Positions 1 to 34,989 of a DNA stretch of 64,000 nt are shown here, piece after piece (within the stretch, counting starts at the first letter, position 1; every line of letters begins with the position of its first letter). A model generated the notes under the pieces. That model made no database searches. It saw only the letters and a program-made list of their open reading frames with translations, and was not told the DNA's origin. The DNA comes from Phymorhynchus buccinoides (Eukaryota; Mollusca; Gastropoda; Neogastropoda; Raphitomidae), in the NCBI GenBank assembly GCA_017654935.2, contig CM065691.1, positions 29,098,768-29,162,767 on the forward strand, given 5' to 3'. A program made the position numbers and the translations under genes.

Positions 1-9
1 TGTGGTGGG

Positions 10-21
10 TGTGTGTGTGTA

Positions 22-88
<67 letters not shown>
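10..88. repeat. (GT)n microsatellite
   Basis: An almost pure GT dinucleotide run with one ATGC interruption near position 20. The valine/cysteine open frame across it is only a by-product of the repeat. It lies in an intron upstream of the first visible SLC5 exon. Confidence 0.97.
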
Positions 89-90
<2 letters not shown>

Positions 91-534
91 AATACGGTAG
101 TGTATACCTCATTTTCACCTGTAAGGGAAGTAATTCCATCACAGAAAAGAAATAAACAGTTCCCCTTTTCCGTCGACAGCTTATCTTGTCTTACGGGAGA
201 AACTGTGGAGTTTTGTTGTATTGTGTGCATTATATGGCTCCTGTCTGATTTTTCAATTTTGTCGAGGAAAACAGGTTGCGAGTTTCTCTCCAGACCTCCT
301 TTGAACAAATGTTTTAAATCAGTTGAATAAAGATCTTCAGGACCCTAACCTGTTACTCTGGACTAAGTTCGACAATCTGAGAAAGTTTTAAGTTTTACGT
401 CCGCCCCAATTTACACGTGATATTTTTAATATTTATATTTACAAATATTTACCTAATAATGTTGAAAACGAATACTATTTTGTCTGTGTGTCTGTCTGTC
501 TGATCATCTGTCTGTCTGTGTGTCTGTCTGGCAG
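89..534 (+). other. Intron of the SLC5-like gene
   Basis: No coding signal seen. The stretch ends in a CTGT-rich tract (about 481-530) that serves as the pyrimidine-rich region before the splice acceptor GGCAG at 530-534. Confidence 0.6.
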
Positions 535-615
535 GGGGTCTGGCAGCCGTGGTGTTCACAGACGCTCTGCAGACAGCTGTCATGATGACCGGGGCTGTTG
601 TTCTGGCCGTCATGG
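535..615 (+). CDS. SLC5 exon a: transmembrane helix with TDALQT motif
   Basis: Acceptor GGCAG at 530-534, donor GTCAGT at 616. It enters with two bases completing a Gly codon and leaves with one base. It encodes a hydrophobic helix, [13 protein letters not shown] followed by [13 protein letters not shown]. The Asp in TDALQT corresponds to the conserved Asp of TDTLQT in human SGLT1. Confidence 0.88.
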
Positions 616-1703
616 GTCAGTGAGTGAGTGATGACTGGATCGCATGTCAGTATGCCGACTGGGTCGATGTTTTGCTAAAAGTAACACTTCGTAGCATTCT
701 ATTGACTCTAAAAAAGCAAAAGAGTCGAGGTCGGTGTCGGATGGGAGATATGTAGAGGGTCCCAGTATAGTATAGTATAGTAGTAGGTCAATAAAGAACA
801 CTAGTTATTAATAGGGAATTTGCCACGTGAGGACGACCTTGAAATTCACTGAGTTGAATTTAGAGAGTTGAATTAGAAAGGTCAGCGTAACTCGGGCAGA
901 ACGAGTGCGGGCAACTTAGTAGTCTAGTAGAGAGAACGAACACTCGTGGTAAATGCCCTATTACTTTCCAACTTAGGCTACAGGCTTTTCTCTACATTAC
1001 CTTAGCGTGGTGTGTTCTGTCCATATTTCATCCAGTGACAGATTCTGCCAAAATATTTAGGCTACACATGGTGGCGGTATGTCTCTGCTTAATCATTATG
1101 AGGTTTAATACAAAAGTGGGGGGGGGAAACAAGTATACAACAAGCAACGAACAAAATCTGTAAAGTGTTCAATCAAGAAATGCACATGATTATTATGCTT
1201 AATCGTTGCTATGAATGCAATGACGTTACAGGCTACGTCAAAGTAGGGGGGCTGGAAGCTCTCTACTACAAGTACATGCAAGCCGTCGCCAATACCTCCA
1301 CCACCGCAACCACCACCACCACCACCATCGTCCCCGCCACGTTCATCACAGACTACACCAACCTCTACACCCTAGAGCCCACCTTCGGCAACATCAGCAG
1401 CATCAGTCAGACTTCCCACTGCGGCCATCCTCGGCAGGACGCGTTTCACGTGTTCCGTGACCCCGTGCACTCTGACCTCCCCTGGCCTGGCGTCATGGTC
1501 AGGGCCACCTTGGCCTCCTTGTGGTACTGGTGTGCTGATCAGGTGAGGCCAGATGGTGGGGGAAGGGATGGAGGGGTGCGGTTGGTTGAGTGTTGTTGGG
1601 AGGGTAGGGAAGGGGTTGTAAATTGGAAGGGGCCCGTTTGGAAAGTTAAGGATGATTCGAGATCATGGCGAGATTCGAAATGATAAAATCAGAGAGAGAG
1701 AGA

Positions 1704-1795
<92 letters not shown>

Positions 1796-4700
1796 ATTTC
1801 TGATCATCCATTAATTTATTTAAGCCAACTATTCATATTTAAGAAAATAAGTAAGCTTTGGGGCAAGGTGACACTATAGATGTAAACGTTCTTTCACCAG
1901 TGGGCCTATGTTTATGTAGAATGCTAACCCTTGCATAATGCGATGCCATGTACATAATAAACTGTGAATGGTCATCAACCCGTCCATAATAATTGTATTA
2001 TGCCGTGAAAACTATATTTCAAAACGTCATGGAGTTTGACACTGTTCCTTCAAGAAACGAAGATCACTGCTGGGTTCAGTACAATTCACAACAAATTAAA
2101 ACAGAGTCGAAATTTAACACACAACAAAAGGTTTAATAAGAAAAACAACACAAGTCACGACGTTTCGGGCTCAACCCGTTTTCCAGTGTTCTTTCAGTTT
2201 GCATAATCAGTGGTGGACTACTTTGTGATGATCTTCAGGTGATCGTACAGAGGGCGCTGGCAGCTCGCAGCATGGCGCATGCGCAAGCTGCTACTCTGAT
2301 GGCGGGCTTTCTGAAACTGACCCCTCTGTTTCTCATCATCATCCCTGGCATGATCAGCCGGGTGTTATATCCGGGTAGGTCCGCCAGTTTTTTGGGCAGT
2401 ATGATCATTTTGATTTGGGACAGTTTGGGCATTATGATCATATTATAATTACACCACTGAGCAATGCTTAAAATGTAGATCATAAGTGAGAGTGTGCGAA
2501 GATAGATGATCATAATGCCCAACCTGGCCCCCAATCAGAATCTGTTCGATTAGGAAATGTGTTAGTCAAACAAAAAGAGGCCATTTATCTCTGGTCAAGA
2601 GAAGAAACGGTAAATCCTTACCAGGGTATGGGTATAGTGACCATGGGGAAGTAAAACACTGCGTTCAGTTTGTTGTTGTTCAAGACAAGTGTAACTATTT
2701 CATTCAATTATGTGTAATTTCAATATTTAGTGATGAATGTATAAGCATTTTTGCTTGTGTACTTATTTAAATGTTGTTGCTGCTTTGTTGTGTAATTTGG
2801 TACATTTATTTGAACGCAAATGGTAAAACTCTACCAGGGATGAATATGGCGACCATGGGGATGTAGAACAGCGGGTGTGTGGTCAACCAATAACTATTTC
2901 ATTCAAGTTACTTAATGGCTCCCCCCCCCCCCCCCCACCTGCGTGCGCATCTCGACCCTTCCAACGGAAGTGTCGCCATCTTAGTCAGATTTGTGTGTAA
3001 ACAGCATCGATCTGGCATTTTTGCAAACAAAGTTACTGACTAAGATGGCGGTCTCAATAATATGGCACGCTCCTTGTGTCCGGATATGACGACACGTGGG
3101 TACAAGTCAAAGATGACTGACACAGCTAATGAGAAAACAACAATTGCTCTGATCGTAGAGTCTACCGCTATCACCACAAATGTTGCTGCTGTAGACCTAA
3201 ATGACTGGCATTGCTCAATTGCTTTGGATCTGATCGTAGAGTCTACCGCTATCACCACAAATGTTGCTGCTGTAGACCTAAATGACTGGCATTGCTCAAT
3301 TGCTTTGGATCTGATCGTAGAGTCTACCGCTATCACCACAAATGTTGCTGCTGTAGACCTAAATGACTGGCATTGCTCAATTGCTTTGGATCTGATCGTA
3401 GAGTCTACCGCTATCACCACAAATGTTGCTGCTGTAGACCTAAATGACTGGCATTGCTACCTTTGTTGCTGCTACTGCTAAATGATGCTGCTACTCCTCC
3501 TCATACTACTACTACAACCACTACTACTGCTACTGCTGCTGCAACGGGGGTACAGTTGCTGCTTTTACAATCGTTGTCATGTCTACTGCAATTGTTTTAC
3601 AACTAATATATTACAAGGGCCTTCTACTACTTGACCTATTACTACTAATACTACTATTACTAGGCCTACTACTGCTGTTGCTGCTGCTGCTTTATTGTTA
3701 CTACTACTACAACTAATACTAATGCATCAGTAAGCTATCTCTTGTCATGTCTCCTTGGTGGTGTCCTCAGATTTTGTGGCCTGTGCGGACCGAGACACGT
3801 GTATGGAAGTGTGCAACAATCCCTCTGGATGTTCCAACATAGCCTACCCCCTCCTTATTCGTCGCATGGCTCCAACGGGTACGTTCGTCGTATGTTGTCG
3901 TGTTGTTGTTGTTGTTTGTTAACCAACCAACGAGGTTGGAATTAGTAATTACCGTCATGACATTGGCTGTCCGTGGTGGCTTATCTGCTTGTTGAATCTC
4001 CACCTTTATAAGTTATGAATAGAGTTTGATATACTTTTCTGGCGGTCTGGGTATTATCCTAAAAAGCAATCCATCAGATCATCCTTCCACCCTTTCTTTC
4101 TGGGTCTTCTAGTCTGTCTGTGCGGACCATTGATAATCTCCCATGTAGTTCTTAGCTTTCGTTTACTTCTTTCTCTGTTCTTCCGCCACCCCTTCTATCT
4201 GCCTCCCTTGCCCTTCCCTTTCCTCCCTTTACCTGTTTCTCTTTTCCGTCCCTCCTGTTGATGACATATTTTGTGTGGTGGAGGTCTGTAAAATATAGAC
4301 GCCCTTTTAGGTTGGAAATGGAGAGAAAGGTCCAGATTAAAAGGACTTGGCCTTCAGTTTGTCCTTCCAAAAGGCTTGGGGTAACCTAGTGGTGTTGTTC
4401 TTGCCATTCTCTGTCTAAGGATGAAATAAGTATTGTGTTTCAAATCCCCACTGCTCGAAAGAACATCAAATGAACCTAATTATGACTGTGGCAAACAAGA
4501 ATGTTCCTGGTATTCCAAAACAGATGTCAATTATCTCAGTTCTTCTTAAAAATATTATTCGTTAAGGACCAACCACACGTCCACTAAAATCGCACGACTG
4601 TACGATACGATTCGATCACGTGGTCTCCAAGAACAAATGTGATTGGCGCATCGAGATCACGTGATCGAATCGTACGCTTTTTAGTCGATGGGTAGCAGGC

Positions 4701-4888
4701 CCTTTATTGTCGACTGGTTTCATTGTTTATTCGCCAGGAATGCGTGGTCTGTTGATGGCGGTGATGGTGGCGGCACTAATGTCCTCGCTGACCTCCATCT
4801 TCAACTCGGCTGGCACCGTCTTCACCATGGACATCTGGCGAAAGGCCAAACCCGGGGCCTCTGAGAAGCAGCTGCTTCTGGTTGGAAG
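535..4888 (+). CDS. SGLT-type sodium/solute cotransporter (SLC5 family), partial, five internal exons
   Basis: Exons: 535-615, 1232-1542, 2239-2374, 3771-3878, 4738-4888, all with AG/GT borders and compatible phases. The joined product aligns, from memory of the family, with roughly residues 200-425 of human SGLT1. In order it shows [31 protein letters not shown] (the family signature with the sugar-site Tyr-Trp pair), [20 protein letters not shown], a cysteine-rich extracellular loop ending CSNIAYP, and [18 protein letters not shown]. These proteins couple inward Na+ flux to uptake of sugars, inositol or similar solutes across the plasma membrane. The 5' exons lie left of the window. The 3' exons, expected right after 4888, are not seen before the gap at 5170 or anywhere else in the window. 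Substrate and exact orthologue (SLC5A1/2/9/10/11 type) cannot be decided from this part. Confidence 0.93.
1232..1542 (+). CDS. SLC5 exon b: extracellular loop plus LWYWCADQ signature
   Basis: Acceptor GTTACAG ending at 1231, donor GTGAGG at 1543. It encodes [19 protein letters not shown], a Thr-rich loop built on ACC triplets (about 1296-1328), a segment with [15 protein letters not shown], and the helix ending SLWYWCADQ. In human SGLT1 the matching Tyr and Trp contact the sugar. The Thr-rich loop is longer than in human SGLT1 and may vary in length because it is a trinucleotide run. Confidence 0.92.
1691..1794. repeat. (GA)n microsatellite
   Basis: About 104 bp of AG repeats with one GGG interruption. 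It gives a spurious Arg/Glu open frame. Confidence 0.97.
2063..2200 (-). repeat. Interspersed repeat with ACGGGTTGAGCCCGAAACGTCG core
   Basis: On the minus strand it carries a self-complementary GGGTTGAGCCC followed by GAAACGTCGTG, then an A/T-rich tail reading TTAATTTGTTGTGAATTG. The same family, in the other arrangement, is present at 14861-15055 and 45500-45685, so it is a dispersed element. The GAAACGTCGTG end resembles the termini of Penelope-like elements, some of which carry hammerhead-ribozyme-like folds. That assignment is an inference. Confidence 0.5.
2239..2374 (+). CDS. SLC5 exon c: helix after the signature, FLKLTPLF
   Basis: Acceptor TCTTCAG ending at 2238, donor GTAGGT at 2375. 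It reads [18 protein letters not shown], then a hydrophobic segment with [17 protein letters not shown]. The Lys in FLKL matches the conserved Lys of GYLKLMP in human SGLT1. It ends with one base of a codon completed in the next exon. Confidence 0.93.
3151..3468. repeat. 81-bp minisatellite, four copies
   Basis: Units start with GATCGTAGAGTCTACCGC at 3151, 3232, 3313 and 3394 and look nearly identical. The period is a multiple of three, so it keeps both strands open and yields repetitive but meaningless frames (3062-3481 plus, 3040-3420 minus). Confidence 0.95.
3470..3740. repeat. Degenerate trinucleotide (CTA/CTG/TAC) tract
   Basis: Dominated by imperfect CTACTA, CTGCTG and TACTAC triplets. 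It looks like an expanded and decayed microsatellite adjoining the 81-bp repeat. Confidence 0.75.
3771..3878 (+). CDS. SLC5 exon d: cysteine-rich extracellular loop
   Basis: Acceptor GTCCTCAG ending at 3770, donor GTACGT at 3879. It encodes [20 protein letters not shown], then [17 protein letters not shown]. It contains five cysteines and the IAYP motif found in the same loop of SGLT proteins. Confidence 0.9.
3879..4737 (+). other. SLC5 intron with a short inverted repeat
   Basis: Near 4598-4675 an imperfect inverted repeat pairs GTACGATACGATTCGATCACG with CACGTGATCGAATCGTACG, probably a small palindromic MITE remnant. No other feature is recognised. Confidence 0.4.
4738..4888 (+). CDS. SLC5 exon e: [18 protein letters not shown] helix
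   Basis: Acceptor TTCGCCAG ending at 4737, donor GTAGGC at 4889. It encodes [16 protein letters not shown], then [18 protein letters not shown] and [13 protein letters not shown]. The Ser/Thr-rich SLTSIFNS helix contributes to the Na+ site in SGLT-type carriers. It ends in phase 2 (AG of an Arg codon), so at least one more exon must follow. Confidence 0.93.
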
Positions 4889-4974
4889 GTAGGCCTACGT
4901 CTGTCTGTCACTCTTTGTTTCTGGTCTGTCTGCCTGTCTGTTTGCCTCCCTATATGAATGAATGAATCTTTTAT

Positions 4975-5090
4975 TTAACTATTTCACCGCCAATGTCGCA
5001 TCTTAGCACCGCAATTGTTTAATACCCATGTCATTAAAAGTAGTCAAATCAGGACCTGTTATCCAAAGACCCTATTTTCTTAATTTTGTA
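4975..5090. repeat. Partial TTAA-type MITE (family A)
   Basis: Starts TTAACTATTTCACCGCCAATG and continues with the family A interior (CCTGTTATCCAAAGACCCTA). The right half is missing, replaced near 5090 by a tRNA-like SINE fragment just before the assembly gap. Confidence 0.7.
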
Positions 5091-5092
5091 TC

Positions 5093-5169
5093 CCCTGTAC
5101 CCAGGTTCGAACTCGGGTTAGTGTATACGAGGCGAACCTCTGTGCCACTCTACACCTCCAGATTCTTCC
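5093..5169 (-). repeat. tRNA-derived SINE fragment at contig end
   Basis: On the minus strand it shows GTGGCACAGAGGTTCGCC (A-box-like) and GAGTTCGAACCTGGG (B-box-like), the promoter elements of a tRNA-derived SINE. It is cut by the 500-N gap. It is not a tRNA gene, as no closed acceptor stem is visible. Confidence 0.5.
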
Positions 5170-5669
5170 NNNNNNNNNNNNNNNNNNNNNNNNNNNNNNN
5201 NNNNNNNNNNNNNNNNNNNNNNNNNNNNNNNNNNNNNNNNNNNNNNNNNNNNNNNNNNNNNNNNNNNNNNNNNNNNNNNNNNNNNNNNNNNNNNNNNNNN
5301 NNNNNNNNNNNNNNNNNNNNNNNNNNNNNNNNNNNNNNNNNNNNNNNNNNNNNNNNNNNNNNNNNNNNNNNNNNNNNNNNNNNNNNNNNNNNNNNNNNNN
5401 NNNNNNNNNNNNNNNNNNNNNNNNNNNNNNNNNNNNNNNNNNNNNNNNNNNNNNNNNNNNNNNNNNNNNNNNNNNNNNNNNNNNNNNNNNNNNNNNNNNN
5501 NNNNNNNNNNNNNNNNNNNNNNNNNNNNNNNNNNNNNNNNNNNNNNNNNNNNNNNNNNNNNNNNNNNNNNNNNNNNNNNNNNNNNNNNNNNNNNNNNNNN
5601 NNNNNNNNNNNNNNNNNNNNNNNNNNNNNNNNNNNNNNNNNNNNNNNNNNNNNNNNNNNNNNNNNNNNN
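5170..5669. other. Assembly gap, exactly 500 N
   Basis: A run of exactly 500 N. The identical length of the second gap marks both as scaffolding placeholders of unknown true size. Confidence 0.99.
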
Positions 5670-6375
5670 CTCCGAGTTGCTCGTGCGCCGAGGTCAAATA
5701 CTTACCTCGCGCAGCTTATGGCACGGAGGTGGAAAGATAAGAATAACAAATTTTGGGCGTCACTGATACACTTCGAAAAAGATAGGTGAGGTTAGTCCTT
5801 TTCCCCTTTGTGGTAAGACCAAAACGGACCACTGATGTTCAGGTACTAGGGAAGAACTTAGTATTATTGGGCGCCATTGTGGGGTAGGGTGCAACTAAGA
5901 TTGGACCAATGAATACTACTCGACCGTTGTGTATCTAGCTGTGTTATAGCGTTCAGCGGATGGCGCCGCAATCGGGGGGCTACGGGAGCACAATTGTAAA
6001 GAAACAGGCAATCGGTCGAATCCTGGTCTTGTATTCAGCCGTGAGAGGTGTTAAAGGAAAACAGTACCCAGCCTAGGGTCGTGTCTTTTTCGACGCAGAA
6101 CAAGCTCTGTCCATCGCGTGTGGCTGGCACAACTAGGGAACAAAGAAGGGCGAACCGTCTCACTCGCCAGCTGTGAGTCTATACGGCGCTCGCGCTCAGC
6201 GTTTCCCGCTCTTTTTATACTCCGGGTGTGCCTTTAAGACCTACTTCTCCGAGACATTGACCCTTCTTTGTAAGTATTCAAAATTACACTCTCCAATTAT
6301 AGCAACTACCCCTCCCACTTAAAAGACCTTATTTTGGATGATTTTTAAAGGTCTTAAAAGGGAGGTTCCACTGTA
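5670..6375. repeat. Error-rich contig end with MITE-derived sequence
   Basis: Matches 40022-40629 but with many scattered single-base insertions, as expected of an unpolished contig end. It includes the interior of TTAA family F and ends with the Tigger-like terminus GGGAGGTTCCACTGTA (about 6359-6374). No coding sequence. Confidence 0.6.
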
Positions 6376-6842
6376 GCTCTTATATGCCTTCCCCCAAAAA
6401 ATAAAAAGACCAACATTCAATAAATAATTTTTTTTTTAAAACAAATGAAAAAATTTAAATCTAAATTTCTTCTTTAGCCTATTGGGGTCTGTAACGAACA
6501 CATTTTGCATGAGTGAATGCCCTTGGAGGGTGGGGGAAGATGGTTCAGTACTGACCAGACAGGGAGATAACTCTCGCCAATAACCCTATTTGATGCCACT
6601 AAATGGCTGCCTTTCGCAAGAGTGAATGCCGTCCCCTTTGTCAGTACTGACCAGCAAGAGCAATTACTCTCACTGTCAAGGGCGTTAATAACCCTAGTTG
6701 CAAAGGCCTATATGTTGAAAGTATGGACAAACACACTAGAATGTTTGGGTTTTTTAACTGTAGCTGTCCCTAAGAATTCGAAGCCATTATTAGAGTAGCA
6801 AAACATTATGTTCAATTCTTTTTTGATGTTTCAACAACTTAC

Positions 6843-31268
<24,426 letters not shown>

Positions 31269-31953
31269 CTGCCCATGCAGAAATTTACTTGTAAAAATCT
31301 TCTTTTTTTAATATATTCTATTCTAAACTTTTGAAGGCAAAATGATCAATATTAAACCTTTCCCATAACTGTTCAGAATTACTTACTATGAGATGTCGTT
31401 TTTGAACATTCAACATAAATTAAGATATAGATTGCAAAGTCATGTATGTCGGGGCCTTCTGAATGGGCATTGGCTGGCTGGGTAGTAATAGGCTTTTTTT
31501 TCATTTTTAATTTTTTAAATTTATTTAACAAGAGTTGCTTTCCCCCAAAGAAAATTCCCACTGGCGTCTATGTTATGAATTGGACTTCTGCCAGTGTTAT
31601 CGATCAAGATCCAGAATGAAAAAATGAGTAAGAAGTATGAATGATTAGAGATCTTAATTAGAAACATTAACAAAAAATTAAGTGAGATAACCATCAAAGA
31701 GGAAGTAGTTCCTATGAAGCATGATTTATTTTTCTAATACAAGGACTGTTATAACAACAGATAAGATTTCTACTTTTTGTTTATAGAATGAGCTCATTTG
31801 CACTAAAACATACATGATGGGACATTCAACCTCAATACAGCAAAATCGCGCAACAAATTCAATAACTGTTAATACGGTTTTGAGAAAAAGACTGACAGTT
31901 GATTCATATTCAATGTGCACAAGAAAATATAACACAGGAACAATAGTCTAAGC
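31269..31953 (-). other. SLX4 intron upstream of e2, cut by the gap
   Basis: Non-coding, colinear with 62219-62934 of copy 2. The contig stops at CAATAGTCTAAGC, while copy 2 continues to exon e1. Confidence 0.65.
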
Positions 31954-32453
31954 NNNNNNNNNNNNNNNNNNNNNNNNNNNNNNNNNNNNNNNNNNNNNNN
32001 NNNNNNNNNNNNNNNNNNNNNNNNNNNNNNNNNNNNNNNNNNNNNNNNNNNNNNNNNNNNNNNNNNNNNNNNNNNNNNNNNNNNNNNNNNNNNNNNNNNN
32101 NNNNNNNNNNNNNNNNNNNNNNNNNNNNNNNNNNNNNNNNNNNNNNNNNNNNNNNNNNNNNNNNNNNNNNNNNNNNNNNNNNNNNNNNNNNNNNNNNNNN
32201 NNNNNNNNNNNNNNNNNNNNNNNNNNNNNNNNNNNNNNNNNNNNNNNNNNNNNNNNNNNNNNNNNNNNNNNNNNNNNNNNNNNNNNNNNNNNNNNNNNNN
32301 NNNNNNNNNNNNNNNNNNNNNNNNNNNNNNNNNNNNNNNNNNNNNNNNNNNNNNNNNNNNNNNNNNNNNNNNNNNNNNNNNNNNNNNNNNNNNNNNNNNN
32401 NNNNNNNNNNNNNNNNNNNNNNNNNNNNNNNNNNNNNNNNNNNNNNNNNNNNN
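31954..32453. other. Assembly gap, exactly 500 N
   Basis: Same length as the first gap, so a scaffolding placeholder. Confidence 0.99.
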
Positions 32454-33084
32454 AGCACACGTTAAACCCAGTGGCAACGAAAAAGTTGTCATTTGGTCAA
32501 AATTTCCCCCCACCCACCCCCCTTTTCTTCCTCATCAGTCACACACAAATTGCATGCATAAAAAAAAGAAATTGGGTGGCGCACCTCTGGCTGTGACGCG
32601 TTCTCCGGGTGGGAGCAACCCGGATTTCACGGAGATGCCTCTGTGACTATAAAGTACCTAATATTGAAGATGATGTGTCCTCTATGGTAAGCACTGCAGC
32701 TGAGGGCTGATTGTCATACTTGGAGACACCCTTGTAAAACAAGGGCATTTTCTTTATTTCATTCCCCATTTCATTTCTTCTTCTTTTACCAATCATGTCC
32801 ACCTGCCGTAACCGGCAATAACTGACATATATTGGGGTTCAAAGAAAAATCGCTGCGCGGGAAAAACAACAACAACAAAACAACAACAACAAAAACACAC
32901 ACAAAACCCCCAAAAAACCCAGAGTCTAGATAGATAAGAGCATGTCGGGCCATGCACCCCCAGCTAGTCCGAGAACACCTGGCCCCGCACGAAAAAGAAT
33001 AAATCATAAAAAAGAGAGAGAAGGAGAAGCTGTGGCAGGAGTGGGGGGGGGGGGGGGGGGGGGGGGGGTGTCGGTGTGAGCTTA
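32454..33084. other. Non-coding start of contig 3
   Basis: No gene seen. It contains a CAACAA-rich stretch (32868-32895), an AGAGAG patch and a G homopolymer of about 27 bases (33043-33068). Confidence 0.55.
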
Positions 33085-33620
33085 TACAGACTGCTTCAGC
33101 ACCCTCGAGATGAAGGAGCTGAGCGTGGGGGACTGGATGATTTCTGGGGTCAGGGAGTTCCAGTCTCGAATGGTCTTGGGGAAGAAGGAATTGTTTCTGT
33201 AGTCAGTTCTTGAGGGGATTCTTTGGAGTTGTGGTTGTGTCTTCTGCTGCTAGGGGGTAGAGGTTGAAGGGAGCTGCACCTGATGCAGGCTTGTCCATTC
33301 ATCATTTTGTAGAATGTGCCAAGCCTGTTTGTACGTCGGCGTTCGGCCAGGGTAGACCACTGCGTTGACGCTAGATGTGTTCCTGTGTCTATGCAGGATG
33401 TATCTTGCCGCTCTGCGCTGCACTTTTTCAAGATCAGTGATCAGCCTGTCGATGTGAGGGTCCCAAACTGAGCTCGCATATTCCATGACAGGTCTGACCA
33501 TGGCCTTGTATGCGAGCTCCTTGGTAGCAGTGGAGCATACCTTCAGGTTTCTCCTGAAGCATTTAATGTCTAAGTTGATTGCTAGATATGTTCAGCTGAC
33601 TTAAGTATTCAACCTCCGTT
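33085..33620 (-). pseudogene. LINE reverse-transcriptase C-terminal remnant
   Basis: The minus strand gives MVRPVMEYASSVWDPHIDRL, LEKVQRRAARYIL, then after a frameshift STLAERRRTNRLGTFYKM and further on RRHNHNSKESPQ. This is the conserved end of jockey/CR1-type reverse transcriptases. It is broken by a frameshift and has no 5' part. Confidence 0.8.
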
Positions 33621-34306
33621 TCCCCCAGTCTGGCTTCAAGAGTATTGTCTGTGTGCATGCGATTACTTTTGTTCGCTTTAAACAATCTCCTAAGCTGAAT
33701 GTACCCTAGCCTAGATCACATAATTGTTAGTAAGCATTAGAAGGGGCCAATAGTGGTGTACAATAAATGATTTTCAACAGTAATGACAAAATCAGTCTTT
33801 TGTGGAAAACTAACTCACACTAGGGGGGCATTTGCGTTGGCTCTGAGTGATGCAGTCAAAGGATTGGTTGGCCTTAGGGAACCTCCCCCAGACCTGTTTA
33901 CCCCCTACACAAGTCTTGAGTAGTCTGGATAGCTGAAATGAGTAGTTTTGGTGTGAAATGAGTAGTCCTTTTCATTAAACCATCACACAATGTTCACTGA
34001 AAATGAGTAATTAGAGCATTATTTTCAATTTTGAAGAGTAGTAGAGGTCCAAATTGAGTAGAATACTACTCGAAAAGAGTAGAGTAAACGGGTCTGCTCC
34101 CCCAATGCCAGTTGTCCACAGCTCCTTTGGCCAAGAGGGGCAAGGCATCTCCACTATAAACAAATTTTAGCCCAGCCCACTGGAATAGCAGCTGCTCTCT
34201 TTGCTATCTAATATGGCGATCATAGACAAAGCTAGACTGGCATACACTGATACAGTACATGTACATACAATGTAATTTTTGCATCCTATCAGATGCATTG
34301 TCTTTA
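33621..34306. other. Non-coding spacer
   Basis: No feature recognised beyond repeated GAGTAGT motifs at about 33910-34085. Confidence 0.4.
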
Positions 34307-34562
34307 AAGGCGGCGACAGACTATGTGGCTGCCTCATGTGACTCGATCAGGTCGTGACGTTTCACCTCATTTGCATACCATATAACTCGATCAATCTGAC
34401 TCAGTCCGGCCCAGTCAGGTGACAGGGCCGAATAGGGCGGGTTCTAAATTTCACTGATCGAGTCAGGTGGCTTGTGACCTCTTCTGTGTTGGAAACAAAA
34501 TTTGGTCTACGTCACGACCTGATCGAGTCATATGAGGCAGCCACATAGTCTGTCGCCGCCTT
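34307..34562. mobile_element. Palindromic MITE with about 50-bp terminal inverted repeats
   Basis: Left arm AAAGGCGGCGACAGACTATG, continuing GGCTGCCTCATGTGACTCG and ATCAGGTCGTGACGT. The right arm is the reverse complement with one clear mismatch. The loop repeats GACTCGATCA-type and CAGTCAGGTG-type motifs. The flanks are AT-rich (TTTAAA / TTAA), so the target duplication is uncertain. Confidence 0.85.
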
Positions 34563-34989
34563 AAGTGCAATGTTGCTCAGATTGACTGAACAACAGTGTT
34601 AGGTATTTCTTGGGCCTAGTAAACATGTATGTGTATGACAATGCCTGTTGAATGAAACCTACTTTCAAGAATCAATCCACAAAGAAAATATTTTCTCATA
34701 GATCATAACAAAATTCCTTAAAGAATTTGTAAAATTCTGGGCAAAGCTGTACTTTAGTCACCCTGTCTCAATCCCAATGTCTGCTTCTTTCAGCTTTATG
34801 AAAAATCCTAGGCTGATCCTACCCCTATCCCAAAAATGACAATGTTGCTTCTCAATAGATATTTTCAATGTGAAAATTGCAGAGGGGCTGAACCAAATAT
34901 ATCTTTGCCAAATTCTGTTGCCCTTCAGATTTTGTGGTCAATTCAATTTCCCTTTTATGTCAGTCCTTGTTGCAAGTTTAACATAACCT

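Larger units (their letters stand above)
1543..2238 (+). other. SLC5 intron with (GA)n and a CGTTTCGGG-type repeat
   Basis: Holds the GA microsatellite at 1691-1794 and a repeat copy at about 2063-2200, both listed separately. Nothing else is recognised. Confidence 0.6.
2375..3770 (+). other. SLC5 intron with minisatellite and trinucleotide tracts
   Basis: Contains a loosely repeated unit of about 100 bp (around 2615-2700 and 2825-2910), both with TACCAGGG...GACCATGGGG and TAACTATTTCATTCAA. It also holds a C homopolymer near 2922-2937, the 81-bp minisatellite at 3151-3468 and a trinucleotide-rich stretch at 3470-3740. No exon is seen inside. Confidence 0.6.

Noticed and set aside
3040..3481. 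126- and 139-residue repetitive proteins
   Set aside because: Result of an 81-bp tandem repeat whose period is a multiple of three; no splice sites or family similarity.
5028..5789. Open frame across the first N gap
   Set aside because: Most of it is unknown bases; the ends are SINE and repeat sequence.
31869..32513. Open frames across the second N gap
   Set aside because: Created by N bases; flanks are non-coding intron and contig start.
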